The position numbers and the translations under genes were made by a program. This document shows, in pieces, positions 11,556 to 23,085 of a stretch of 64,000 bases of DNA. Position 1 is the stretch's first letter. Every line of letters starts with the position of its first letter. Source of the stretch: Gigaspora rosea (lineage: Eukaryota > Glomeromycota > Glomeromycetes > Diversisporales > Gigasporaceae); contig QKWP01000141.1 of NCBI GenBank assembly GCA_003550325.1, positions 133,572 to 197,571 of the forward strand, given 5' to 3'. Below the pieces are notes generated by a model. The model worked only from the letters and a program-made list of their open reading frames with translations. It made no database searches and was not told the DNA's origin.

Positions 11556-11811
11556 TTTTATCCCATAGTGATTTGCTAAAATTTAATACCGCATTTCACA
11601 ATAAGGATCTTCAGCAGTATTTGTGGACGATCTCGATCACTAGTCAGTCACATTGAGAAAGATGTTTTTTTTCCTGGTTGGACATAACAATATCACGTAG
11701 CTACTTATTTTACGTAGTTTCGTCATTTAACAGGTTAAGCGATAGGATTGAACTTGTAGATTCTAATAAATAAATATGGTTAGTTACAGAGTATAAGTAA
11801 TACAAAATATT

Positions 11812-12468
11812 TCACCTTATTATACCTTTAAGACTCTTTATTATTCTTTGTAAGTTACTGCTAGAATACTTGTTTTGAGATACTGATGAGGATCTTTGTG
11901 ATGTTATTCTAATTATTTTGTCAGCATCGGTGAATTTCTTTTTTATATCTTCTGTCAAATTTTCTGATTCAATAATTGTTTTCCATTCATTAATTTTTGA
12001 ATAAACATACTCAGCAGTAGGCCGACTTTGTGGATTTGAATTCATGCATTGATTGGCTAATTCAACATAGCAATCAGGAGTTCCGTTAGCAAATTCCGGA
12101 CGTAATCCATTCCAAATTTCGAATGCAAGCGTATAATCGAATTCACGCTCTTCATGAGGCCTCATTCCAGTTGATATTTCTGCCATAATAATACCCAAAC
12201 CATAAATATCCGCTTCTTTCGTGTGTTTCTGACCCATAAGGACTTCTGGAGCGACATATGGCATTACTCCATAAACAGCCTCTTTCGAATCATATTCATC
12301 TTGTTTCCTTGATAATCCTAAATCTGTAATGTATGATATTATATTTCCACCGATATTTTGGTTTATTAAAATATTACCACTATGAAAATCATTATGAATA
12401 AGTCCTGTTCGGTGAATTTGAGATAAATCGTAAGTTATGTACGCAAGTTGTTCGATTTTGTTTGCCAT
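11812..12468 (-). pseudogene. Partial kinase C-lobe, second copy
   Basis: Encodes the C-lobe of a TKL-like protein kinase: catalytic loop HNDFHSGN (Asp and Asn present, HND for HRD), DLG in place of DFG, VAPEV activation-segment end, then the conserved DIYGLGIIMAEISTG helix. The sequence is a near-identical repeat of 12765-13421, offset by 953 bp. The apparent ATG is not a real start: the true frame enters from an upstream N-lobe that is absent here, because the copy stops at the N at 12513. Relative to the other copy, one A is missing in an A run just after the internal ATG, shifting the upstream frame. It is either a recent partial tandem duplication or two alleles joined by the assembler. 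Confidence 0.75.
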
Positions 12469-12512
12469 GTAAGTTCTATAAAATTTTTTGTTAAAAAATA
12501 ATGAAGATTCCC

Positions 12513-12513
12513 N
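12513..12513. other. Single N at junction of tandem kinase copies
   Basis: The N separates GATTCCC from GATCCCATAG, exactly where copy 1 ends and the 3' flank of copy 2 begins. This is a likely scaffold join or unresolved base, and it casts doubt on the tandem duplication. Confidence 0.9.
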
Positions 12514-12764
12514 GATCCCATAGTGATTTGCTAAAATTTAATACGCATTTCACAATAAGAATTTTAAGCAGTATTTGTGGATGATCTCAATCACTAGTCA
12601 GTCGCATTTAGAAAGATGTTTTATTCCTGGTTGGACATGACAATATCACGTAGCTACTTATTTTACGTAGTTTCGTCATTTAACAGATTAAGCAATAGGA
12701 TTGAACTTGTAGATTCTAATAAATAAATATGGTTAGTTACAGAGTATAAGTAATATAAAATATT

Positions 12765-14120
12765 TCACCTTATTATACCTTTAAGACTCTTTATTATTCT
12801 TTGTAAGTTACTGCTAGAATACTTGTATTGAGATACTGATGAGGATCTTTGTGATGTTATTTTAATTATTTTGTCAGCATCGGTAAATTTCTTTTTTATA
12901 TCTTCTGTCAAATTTTCTGATTCAATAATTGTTTTCCATTCATTAATTTTTGAATAAACATACTCAGCAGTAGGCCGGCTTTGTGGATTTGAATTCATGC
13001 ATTGATTGGCTAATTCAACGTAGCAATCAGGAGTTCCATTAGCAAATTCTGGACGTAATCCATTCCAAATTTCGAATGCAAGCGTATAATCAAATTCACG
13101 TTCTTCATGAGGCCTCATTCCAGTTGATATTTCTGCCATAATAATACCTAAACCATAAATATCCGCTTCTTTCGTGTGTTTCTGACCCATAAGAACTTCT
13201 GGAGCAACATATGGCATTACTCCATAAACAGCCTCTTTCGAATCATATTCATCTTGTTTCCTTGATAATCCTAAATCTGTAATGTATGATATTATATTTC
13301 CACCGATATTTTGGTTTATTAAAATATTACCACTATGAAAATCATTATGAATAAGTCCTGTTCGGTGAATTTGAGATAAATCGTAAGTTATGACGCAAGC
13401 CGTTCGATTTTTGTTTGCCATGTAAGTTCTATAAAATTTTTTGTTAAAAAATAATGAAGATTCCCTCTATTCGCATATTGATATACCATCATATATTGAC
13501 CAGTTTTTGTATTCTGAGTCAACCCATATATTTCAAGATCAATACCCTCCAATCTACATTGCATATGATTTTTAAACTTGAGATGAATAAAGCTTGTTAA
13601 TAAAAATTTGTAAAATTATATAGCATTTAAAATTAAATAATTTAGCCTACCTCTGTTAAAAAGCTGTCGCTTTTTTGAGAACCAGGCAATGTTTTAATGG
13701 CGACTTCACAGGATGTTTTACGAAATCGTGTATACCTCTCACTATCACCATCGACTATCCGTTTTCCATCTAACCAAGTTGATAAGTATACAGTACTTTA
13801 CCAATTTGTTTTGGGCCTTCTAATCTATCAAAATGGATCCATTCAATTACATTTTCATATGCAGTAGCTTTAAGCTGAAATTCCTTAATGCAATCATCTA
13901 TATCCTTATCATTGCTTGTCCATCCCTGAACTTCTCTCCAAGGATCACACAGTTGGCACCAGGCTAAATAAGTGTTATATCGTTTACAATCTTCACATAT
14001 TCCGTTGATAGGCTTTCTTTTTTGATGATAAAAATCAAATACAATCATGTATTCCCCAGTTTCTGTATCTTGAGTTATCCCATGTATTCTATATTTATCT
14101 AACTGCACATGATTCTTAAA
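12765..14120 (-). pseudogene. TKL-like protein kinase: N-lobe exon plus hinge/C-lobe exon
   Basis: Two exons. The first (14120-13651) has GITQDTETGEYMIVFDFY, the cysteine module CEDCKRYNT...WCQLCDP, the conserved YENVIEWIHFDRLE and then the N-lobe strand with VAIK (the ATP-anchoring Lys). The second (13576-12765), after a GTAGGC...AAG intron, carries the hinge (MMVYQYANRGNLHYFL) and the C-lobe described for 11812-12468. Two defects are visible. About ten bases are missing in the glycine-rich loop (IGK runs straight into VY), breaking frame. One base is missing in the codons just before YDLSQIH. The 3' copy has a different one-base loss nearby. The kinase was once complete but is now broken, or the assembly is faulty. 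Soluble cytoplasmic or receptor-linked; see the gene at 15836-19422. Confidence 0.75.
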
Positions 14121-14189
14121 CTTATAAGAAATAAGCATTAATTAGCTAAATTGTATATTACTAAACAAATTAAAATTATTCTAACTTAC

Positions 14190-14666
14190 ATTTTCTATAA
14201 GTTTCAAAGTGCTTGCTTGAGAACAGTGCAATTTCATAAGCTCTACGCGTGAAATAGTGCGCGACCGTGTATAATTTCCAGATTCACCTTCAATTATTCG
14301 AATACAATCCAACCAGTCTGCCATGAATTCTACCTCTGATTTATTTTTAATTTCTTTCCGATTAACTAATCTATCGAATGGAATCCATTCAATTACCTTG
14401 TCGTATTCCGTGGAATTGGTCTGAAATTCTTTGATAAAATTATCAATCTCTTCGTTTCCACTTGTAAATTTTTGAGCTGATTTCCAAGGGTCACACGACT
14501 GACACCAGGCAGGAGAAGTGTTAAATCTTTTACAATGTTCACACGTTCCATTTGAAAGCATTCTTTCATTATAATAAAAATCAAGTACAATCATGTAATC
14601 ACCAGTTTCTGTATTTTTAGTTATTCCATGTATTCTATATTTCTCTACTTGCATAAGTTTCTTAAA
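14190..14666 (-). CDS. Kinase N-lobe/zinc-ribbon exon, module B
   Basis: An exon of 477 nt (159 codons, phase 0 at both ends) with acceptor TTTTTTGTAAG and donor GTAAGT. Order of parts: FKKLMQVEKYRIHGITKNTE (the beta4-beta5 segment normally after the alphaC intron of these kinases), a zinc-ribbon-like CEHCKRFNTSPAWCQSCDP, the linker EYDKVIEWIPFDRL, then a degenerate N-lobe. The glycine-rich loop is replaced by NKSEVEF, WLDCIR remains, and VALK has become VELMK. It therefore looks like a pseudo-N-lobe that binds no ATP in the normal way. It is followed in frame by the exon at 13651-14120 and preceded by module C. Confidence 0.65.
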
Positions 14667-14732
14667 CTTACAAAAAATAATCATTAATTAAGCTGTATAG
14701 TTTTAAACTAGAATAAAATGATTTTAACTTAC

Positions 14733-15207
14733 ATTTTCTATAAGGACTGAAGTATCTGCTTGAGAATAATGCAATTTCATAAGTTCAACACATGAAATAG
14801 TGCGTGACTGTGTATAATTTCCAGATTCTCCTTTAATTGTTCGTATACAATCCAACCAATTTGCAATTAGTACTAGATCCGATTCATCTTTAATTTCTTG
14901 CAGATTAGCTAGTCTATCGAATGGGATCCATTCAATTACCGTCTCATATTCCGTAGCTTTAATTTGAAAATTCTTTGATAAAATTATTAATCTCTTCGTT
15001 TTCACTTGTCAATTCTTGAATTGTTTTCCAAGGATCACACGATTGACACCAAGCAGGTGAAGTATTGTAATGCTTACAATATTTACACTTTCCATTTGAA
15101 CTGTCTCTTTTAGAGTTAAACTCATCAGGTAATACAATTATATATTGATTTGTTTCATTTCGAGTAATCCCACATACACTTCCTTCTGATGTCATATAAT
15201 CTGTAAA
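14733..15207 (-). pseudogene. Kinase N-lobe/zinc-ribbon exon, module C, one frameshift
   Basis: Same layout as module B: GITRNETNQYIIV, CKYCKHYNTSPAWCQSCDP, EYETVIEWIPFDRL, degenerate loop, WLDCIR, VELMK, ending LIEN before GTAAGT. The acceptor is ATTTAAG before TTTACAG. The exon is 475 nt instead of 477. The frame breaks near 14985 (IKEF to NFQIKATEYE), the only disruption I see. About 75% identical to module B at the protein level by eye, so a recent exon duplication. Confidence 0.65.
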
Positions 15208-15288
15208 CTTAAATTGTAAATAATATTGAGATGTTAATATGATAATATACGATAAACTATTAAATAATACGTTCAGAATTTAGCTTAC

Positions 15289-15781
15289 ACTTTTAATAAA
15301 AATATCACTTATTGGGGAATTATACAAAGTTTTGTGATTAACTATACATGATTCGATGCATGACAGCGAATGTGTGCATTCGTCAAGTTCACTTTTAATC
15401 ATTATGAGTTTAACACCACATGATTCAATACGTGACCGTATATATATATATGACTGTGTATCGGTAAGTTCACTTTTAATTACTCTTATACCATCTAGCC
15501 AGAATGCCATAAATATCATTTCTGTTTCTTCTTCTCTAACTTTTTGCACATTATTCAATTTATTAAATGGGATCCATTCAATCATTGCATCATATCCTGT
15601 AGTATTTATTTGATATCTTTTAATAAGTTCGTCAATAATTTTATTTCCACTGGTCCACCCTGTAGTTGCTTCTTTAATATCACATGATTGACACCAAGTT
15701 GGTGAAATATTGTGTCGCATGCACCTTGTACATTTGTCGACATTAAGATTCGAGGGAGTCATGTCATCAAGGCTTATTATG
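15289..15781 (-). CDS. Kinase N-lobe/zinc-ribbon exon, module D (most upstream)
   Basis: Opens after a possible acceptor ATATTAAG at 15782, or alternatively at the ATG at 15762. Reads MTPSNLNVDKCTRCMRHNIS, PTWCQSCD, GYDAMIEWIPFNKL, a loop-less N-lobe (FMAFWLDGIRVI) and a diverged alphaC region, ending at donor GTAAGC. From 15781 the exon is 493 nt: one base completing a codon plus 164 codons, and it ends in phase 0, as module B does. It is the most diverged member and has extra serine/cysteine-rich residues (ESCGVKLIM, SCIESCIV). It may be the first exon of a separate kinase gene or, by splicing, the cytoplasmic continuation of the surface protein upstream. Confidence 0.6.
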
Positions 15782-15835
15782 CTTAATATGAAAATATAAA
15801 CTTAATTCCTTTGATCATCTTTAGCTTATATTTAA

Positions 15836-18800
15836 TTAAGAATGATGCAAAGTAATTACTAACCTTCTCATTCTATTGTTCGGTGGGATAAAATAGGGCG
15901 AGTACGCTGTAAATTTAATCGCAATTATTTTGGAAGCTATGCTAGCAACTATTGAGAGAGCTGCTGCTATCAAAGAAAAAAATGATATAAAACTGAATTC
16001 AACACTAAATATATTGTATATTACCTAATAAAATTAGTCTTCATTAGTTAATGATATATACAAGAATATTCATTATACTTTAACATACTTGAATAATAAA
16101 TTGGGGTATAGGTATCAAAAGTAAGTTCAAGTAAGATCCTTTAAAAATTAATGTTAATGCCCGATCATTAAAAGGTGCATTTAAACATTCAAAACTCATC
16201 AAACGCGATTTTAAAAGTAATAGCAAATCAATATCTGTGCCAGATAACAATGCAACTGTAATTGCAGCTCTTCCATATATTGTATACCATATGATATATT
16301 CTTCATTGCGTTCCGATAATATTATAAATGCTGAGATAAATTGAATGCTAGGGGAACCACAAAAAATATTAAACTAGTTTTAAGTAAAAATTAAATGTTA
16401 TGATTATTTAATATTGCTACTACTGATACTGAAGCTAATTCTTAAAATCTGGATCTATCATGTTAAAATTACTTAAGGATGCATTTTAGTGCTAGATCAG
16501 GAATTAAGATTACGCATAGGATGATATTTTAAAAGGCATACGTAATTTTTTGAGATCCGAATTTCAGCATTAGCTGCGACATTTATTTAAAAATACGTAC
16601 CTCGATATGTATAAATTTGGGATAGTTTAAGAATCAGTAAAAACAAATATTAGGAAGGTGACAAATCTAAATAAGGCAAGACCAAGCTGTAAAATGATAA
16701 AATTGTCACCCTACATTTTTATATATTTATCTTTAGACATGGAAAAAAAGCCAAATATAGAATTATATTAATTAAAAGCGTCACCTCTGGTGATCTCGAT
16801 TTTGCTATTAAAAATAGCATTAAGAATATAACTATGCAACAATGAGTAAAATAAACTCTATCTTGTGCATTTCAAAAAAATCGCTTATTGACTCTATTAA
16901 GTTAAATTGTTATTATAAATAGAGTTAAAACAATTGAAAAAAAGAAAAAGTAATATAATCCCTACGAGTTAGTTGAAATCCGTAAATATAATCTAGATAA
17001 ATTGTGGTAGTTCCCGTTGATATGCCCGTATATGCTCCATTTTCTATTAATTGATTTAAATATTTTGATACTAGTGTACTAAGAAATTTTTCACTATTTT
17101 TTGCCTTATTAATAGAGAAGGAAATAAGAATTTGCGATTCAACAGTTGTGTCAAGTTGATAATGGCCATTTGAGCTCAATCTACCCTTCTCTGTAGGAAT
17201 TCTAACAGTGAGTTCATTTAATAATGCTGTAATAAAGGCGTCTCTTTCTGATTTACTCATTGCTTGAAAATATTGAGTACCACTTTTCGTTAATCTTACT
17301 ACTCCCCGAATATCGCCTAATTAATTATAAATTTAAATCTAATATTATGCTCATTTAGATTAGCTTATAGATTGATTACGTACCAGCATAACTTGAACTT
17401 TGGCTAATATCGACATTAGCTATTTATAATTATCGATATTAATGAGATTAGCAATCAATAAAAACTTAAATATTGATTTTTGCAGTTATACGAAACCTGT
17501 GCGAAAAGTCCACATATATGGATCAATTCCCAAAATAGCTTCATCGTATATTGAATTTTGTACAAACTTATTATCCATTTGTATATAATATTTTGCACCT
17601 GGCTCATTAAAGGTAGAATCATATACATCAAGAGTGACGACATTATCTTGTGCGATACAATTAATACAATTTTTTGAATTAATAATTTGTCGAAGAAAAT
17701 CTCCTTGATTAGATATATGATAAATAGACAAGTTTCCATCCGCAAACGAAACTGGATCGTGAAATGTGATATTAATTTTATTGCAATTAATCTCCAGATT
17801 ATTACTATCCTTTCGAGGGTATGTTGTATCTACATGGAAATTCCCGTATTCATTATCTATATGATACAATTAATTATTATTTAAATTAAAGGCATGCTTA
17901 GTATTTAAAATTAATATATTTACAATTATACAAGGAAAGTGAAGGCAGTTGGATTGAAATAAGGCTCCAAATAGTAGAAAATTCATTTTGCGCAACCATC
18001 ATTGTGTTATTTTGCAATATATCAAACGCGCCAAACATATTAGAAATAATAGGATTTATTGGAAAGCTATAATCAACTAATTGATTGCTTTCATTGTAAA
18101 GACTAAAGTTGAAATATATGATAGGTTTAAATGGTTGCTGCAATATTAATGCGTATCCTCCAGGAGGCAATATTCTAGCAGTCACTGAATTTTCGTTAGG
18201 TGCCACTTGATCCGCTGTCAGCACAGTGTTCCAGAGGAAAGAAAACGTATCTTCAAATGATATAATACTTGCATTGAACTAGTAGTAGGAGTGGTCAAGG
18301 GTGCCAATGTAGTTGTGACTATAGCAGTCGGATTAGTCGGAGCCTGAGAAACTATCGTACTTGCTACAGATGCAATACATAAATGACCAACATAAACGTA
18401 GTCGACAGAACAAAATAAGCCAATGAAAGTTGTGTTTGGTTGTGTTAATTCATATAAATTAAACTTTATGGCGGTTTTTTCATTAAATTTCAATTTCAAA
18501 GCATATATTCTTGTACTCGCAAATAACGTTTTAGAGTATATAACCGCATATCCGTTATCTAAAGTTTGAAGCACTGTAACTTGAAAGTTGGTAAGATCTG
18601 TACTATCTGTAGTGAACGTGTCATTTTGTAATAAACTGAAACTTCCATCGTTAAAGCTAAAAGAAAATTATTTTAGGTTTAATATATGAGCATATATTTA
18701 ATAAATAAAACGCAACATACCGTCCATATTGCTTCCATTCAAAATTATTTGTTCTACGCACTCTGGATAAACGCAAAAATCCGTTTCGGGTAACAATGTT

Positions 18801-19422
18801 ATTTACAATCAATTCATTTGGCTCCCAAGTTGTACTGTTCGGGAATAAGTAAGATGGTCCAAAATCGATTATGCTGTAGCATAATTTATTATCTTCATTC
18901 AAATTTAAAATTTTACAATTTTATTTATAACAAACCTCAAAATATTTCCGTTCCAATCTATAACCATCCCTCGATCCATAAATGTTGTATTATCGGAAGT
19001 ATCATTTGCATGTACGTATGATACCAAAACGTATTGCTCAAATAACGGGTATATGTTTATAGGATTTTTACCATTTACGTAGCAGAAATTAATATCTTGT
19101 ATTTCCTCTGTATTATTAAAGTTTATTTCAATAACGCTACCATTCCCTTGAAGAATACGAAGTAATAGTCTTTGTTCCAAGCATAAATTAGCACCGGTGA
19201 CATCATTCTCCCGACCACGATGTGAACAATTGACGTACTCTCATCGTTTTGATAATGCCTAATAGCTAAAATGTGAGGTGGATTTTCGGTAAGGTTAGCT
19301 TGACTAGATGTTTCTGTATATGTGAAGTTTGAATAATTTATGACTTGTGAGAGTCCTGTTGGTAAGCCGGTCAAGAAAAAAATTATAATGACAACAATTG
19401 CCAAATTATAAAATAAAGACAT
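15836..19422 (-). pseudogene. Secreted/multi-pass surface protein of a large family, several frame breaks
   Basis: The start at 19422 gives a signal peptide (MSLFYNLAIVVIIIFFLTGL). A large ectodomain follows: NFCYVNGKNPINIYPLFEQY, MDRGMVIDWNGNIL, NGFLRLSRVRRTNNFEWKQY, GYAVIYSK, VYVGHLCIAS, a Thr/Ser/Pro linker, then NEYGNFHVDTTYP, STFNEPGAKYYIQMDNKF and the 36-nt exon 17384-17419. GVVRLTKSGTQYF and YLDYIYGFQL follow. The C-terminal part has several membrane segments (FFSIVLTLFIITI; LIFKGSYLNLLLIPIPQFII; FISFFSLIAAALSIVASIAS), ending at TAA 15836-15838. At least seven introns with GT-AG ends are visible. I recognise this as a large Rhizophagus-type family of unknown function (from memory). Breaks: frameshifts near 19200, 18230, 16930 and 16325, and a stop near 16628. 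It is a decayed gene or poor sequence. Confidence 0.65.
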
Positions 19423-19424
19423 TA

Positions 19425-21880
19425 TTTTTGAAATTTGTATTTGCATTCGGCAAGTCTGCATCGTGATATGAAAACCGGAACGACAAATTAATATTTGGAT
19501 AAGATGTTTATTTAGAAATTTATATGTCCGATAATCTTGATTTGTTAATTTGTGTCTGTGTGTCATAGTTTTTGGTGACATTTTGAAATACTAATGTTAG
19601 TAAAAGGTTATGTTTATTCATCATGTGATTTTGTTAGACAATCGCCATAAAAATAAATTCATTTCAGCAAAGAAACTACTCTTGTAAGTGTGCATGGCAT
19701 GCATATGAGTTTATACCTAAGTAGCGATGTTACAGATGTTACACAAAACTGAAATCCTAATTTTAAAATTGAAATTGGGTAAATTAATGATACTAGCAAT
19801 TACTCACCTACTTTATGCTATTTCTAATTTTTATTAGGGTAACTCTGCTGTGTTACAAAAAATCGATCCTCTCACGATCATATCCTAAATTTAACTTAGC
19901 CCCTAACTCTGTATAACCAAGCCCTTTCGTGACTCAAAGCTTTGCTAAACTTTCATTTTTGATACATCTGCACCTACTTTTTTATACACCTATGTACCCC
20001 AAAAATTATTACGTTTTTGATTTTTTAAAAAGTCACGTGACCACCGCGCTTAGATCGACCAATGGGACTACAGGTAAAATTTTAAAGAAATTTATAACAA
20101 AGCTTGAATTTTTTTAATCGGATCTAATGTTTTTATTATGACAATATACTTGGACCTCTAGTTAAAGTAGTAGAGAAGGAGCTTACCATGCTAATGGTAG
20201 TAAGATTATTAAAATCGGCTTAGTGTATTACAAGATAACAGATATGCATTAAAAAATTTTCGCTATTTCTATAAATTGTTTAAAAGTTTGTTAATAAATT
20301 CTCGCGATATTCTGAGCCAATATTGATGATTTGCACATTGGGATCGTAGTTTTCTTCTCTACAATCTTTGTTAATAATATTTAATTAAGGTTAGCATAAT
20401 AGAAAATTGAATTTCGATCGGAAATTGGTTTCAAACTTCCCAGAAATTTTTGTGCTACAGAAATCTTAAAAAGTATCACATATTGGCAAATAATCTATTA
20501 TATTCTGTCCTGATCATCTGCATAATATAGAACATGAACTCGTCTATAGTAATAAATATTATCCATTCCGTTCTAGCCTGGTCATACCTAGCAATAATGA
20601 AAACCTCTTGAATGTTAAGCGAAACATTTGGCCTAATTATGAATTTAAAATATTTATCAAAATTTCATTTGCGAAAGCAATTACAAATAGTATTATTAGC
20701 ACTTAAAGTATGGCTATTTGCAAATTTTGTGTTTTATAAAGGTTCTTTGAAGTGAACCAAAGCGACATGGAAAGAAAGGAAAAAATGTTTTTGTTTTTTT
20801 TTTTATATATTATACAATACAGCGCAATAAAAATAAATAAATTGATTATCACTTTTTTTATCATTAGTGACCATTCGAAATATGTTATTCTTTATTCATA
20901 TTAGATCAAAAATTTAATCGGTTAAAGGCAAAAATAACTATATAAATATATAAACTGGTGTGAGTTTATAACGATAAACTATCTGTAAATTTAATAAACA
21001 AACTATAAATCAAAATTTTTGTCCAAGTTATAAATTTAAAAAAAATATTAATTAAATTTACATCTCCTAAAGTCAGAATGCTAATTTTAATATTAGCACA
21101 AAGAATGTGAATGTGGCCATCGTGCCTCTATTATCCAGGAAATTTTCTTTAGCAACCACTATAGGAGAGGAGTTCCAAACCGGACCCATTTTTTTTAAAT
21201 TAATATAATAACCCAATACAATAAATTGCTCAGTTGTTAATTGTTTACAAAAAGTAAATACCGTAAGTTAAAATTGAACAATTAGCATATGAATAAGGAT
21301 TAATATTATTCCCTTGTAATATGGAATTAGGAAAAAAGATTCCAAGAAAACTCAGCTTACTGCGAAATAAATATATTTTATGACAATTATGAAAAAGATG
21401 CAGTATATCCAAAAAAAAAACAAAAAAAAAAGATGCAGCATGATGCATATGCTAGAGCTGACTACCGGTAAATTAATTATATGATGGTCAGGAATATATC
21501 ACCTCCCAAAAAATAAGATGATCAGGAATATATCACCTTCCAAAAAAATATGATGCAGCTTACTAAATTATCTTGACTTTGAAAGATTGATGACCAATCA
21601 AACAGCAAATTTTTATAAAGCGAAAAAAAAAAGCTGAAAATACAAAAATGAGTGTTCTAAACTGGTCTTGGAGCATTAATAAAAATGTCAGGATAGCAAT
21701 TTTATCAATAATTTTCACTCAATCCCTAACATTAACCCTAATTTTAATTACTTCACTTTAAATATACTTTCAAATAAGGAAATTAAAAAATGGTGTGATA
21801 AAATTGATCCCAATAATAGATGTAATGTTGCGTACATATGTGATTTCATATAAAATATATCGCCTGCATTTTTTTTTTTT
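19425..21880. other. Gene-free stretch
   Basis: Unique AT-rich DNA with no supportable gene. Bases 20160-20240 (GTAGAGAAGG...GATTATTAAAATCGGC) resemble parts of the inverted repeats at 57735-57980 and 63340-63560. Bases 21600-21780 resemble 63090-63300 (both contain GGAGCATTAATAAAAA or close), so fragments of dispersed repeats are present. Confidence 0.5.
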
Positions 21881-21892
21881 ATATTTGGCAGT

Positions 21893-22110
21893 ATGGCTCA
21901 ACAACTAGAAAATATTATTCTTGAACAAAATTTAGTTCTTCATAATCATATTGATTTTGCTGCCTTGATAAAATCGATGAAGAAAGTGTTGGAATTGTTT
22001 ACAAATCAATGTGGAATAACAAATTAATAGTTGCTCTCAAATGTCTCAAAATTGATACAAAACCAAAAAAAAAAAGGAGTTTAACAATTTGTCAGAGAGG
22101 TATTTGTTAA
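21893..22110 (+). pseudogene. Kinase N-lobe relic
   Basis: ATG at 21893 gives MAQQLENIILEQNLVLHNHI, then the frame must shift to read DKIDEESVGIVYKSMWNNKL followed by IVALKCLKIDT: the glycine-rich loop region, beta2 (IVYKSMW) and the VALK lysine of a TKL-like kinase. The first Gly positions of the loop are changed (EESVG). The relic ends in an A run and nothing of the C-lobe follows. A truncated copy from a different kinase subfamily than the minus-strand locus at 12.8-15.8 kb. Confidence 0.6.
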
Positions 22111-22821
22111 TTTAAATTACACATCAGTCTGACTATATTGATATTAAGATATAACGACATCTGATTTATATTTGAACGGTCAGCATTTTTCTATATGTGC
22201 ATTCCAAACAAACAGATGCATTGTATTTATACAGTAGGTAAATGTATCTATCTCCATCACATTTAGCCTTTAAAAATGTAAAGGAAAAAGATTAAAGATT
22301 AATATCTTTATTACCAACATTTTTTTAAAAATTTGAACCTATATACCTAATATAAAAATTCCTCTGGATAAACCAACATTTGGATATATCAGACAATTTT
22401 CTTTATTTATTTGAAGTCGATATAATCAGAATAACATAGATTATTTTTTACTGTATAATGTCATTTACATTAAATTCTTATTTTAAATTACATTTGAAGC
22501 TGCAAATTTTGCTGAAAATTAGTCAGCATCAAATATTGTTAAGTTCAATGGTGTTACCAAAGGTATATAAAAAAATTTTTAAATGCAATCAGTTTTCTTT
22601 AAGTATAAAGCATGTGAACGGGGATAATGTGCATTTATAGAATCCAATAATGATTTGTACTAAGAAAAAGAAACTGCGTTTACAGAGTATCATCTGTTTT
22701 TTTAGTAGTTAAGAATAGTGAATGCTAAATATTTTATACCGATATTAGCGATACAGCTATAACCTGCATTAACTTTATCGATTCACTACTAAATAATCAA
22801 TTGATTAACAATACATTTATT

Positions 22822-23085
22822 ATGGTGCGGCTTGCTTCACTGACGATTAACACATCGACACCCCACTTCACTGACAATCAATTTACCAACAGGCTTGTCT
22901 TACAAACAACCAGTTCACCAACACTCAACTTACAGACAAGCTGACTTAATCGACAAGCTTATTTTGTCGATAATTAACTCACTGACAGTACATTTCACTG
23001 ACAAATTGATTTACCGACAAGCTTATTTTGTTGATAATATAATTCATCAACATTACATTTCACCGACAGTACATTATTTGCGTGA
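22822..23085. repeat. Inverted repeat arm 1 (CACTGACA/GACAAGCTT-rich)
   Basis: About 260 bp made of short variants such as TTCACTGACA, TTTACCGACAAGCTT and ACTTACAGACAAG. Its reverse complement, about 80% identical by eye, is at 28496-28748. The two could be long terminal inverted repeats of one 5.9-kb element or two opposed copies of a family. Confidence 0.65.

Noticed and set aside
11812-12468. Annotation as an intact 218-residue kinase starting at its ATG
   Set aside because: The ATG comes from TGG-context sequence (ELTWQTK) read in the wrong frame after a one-base loss; the N-lobe is missing.
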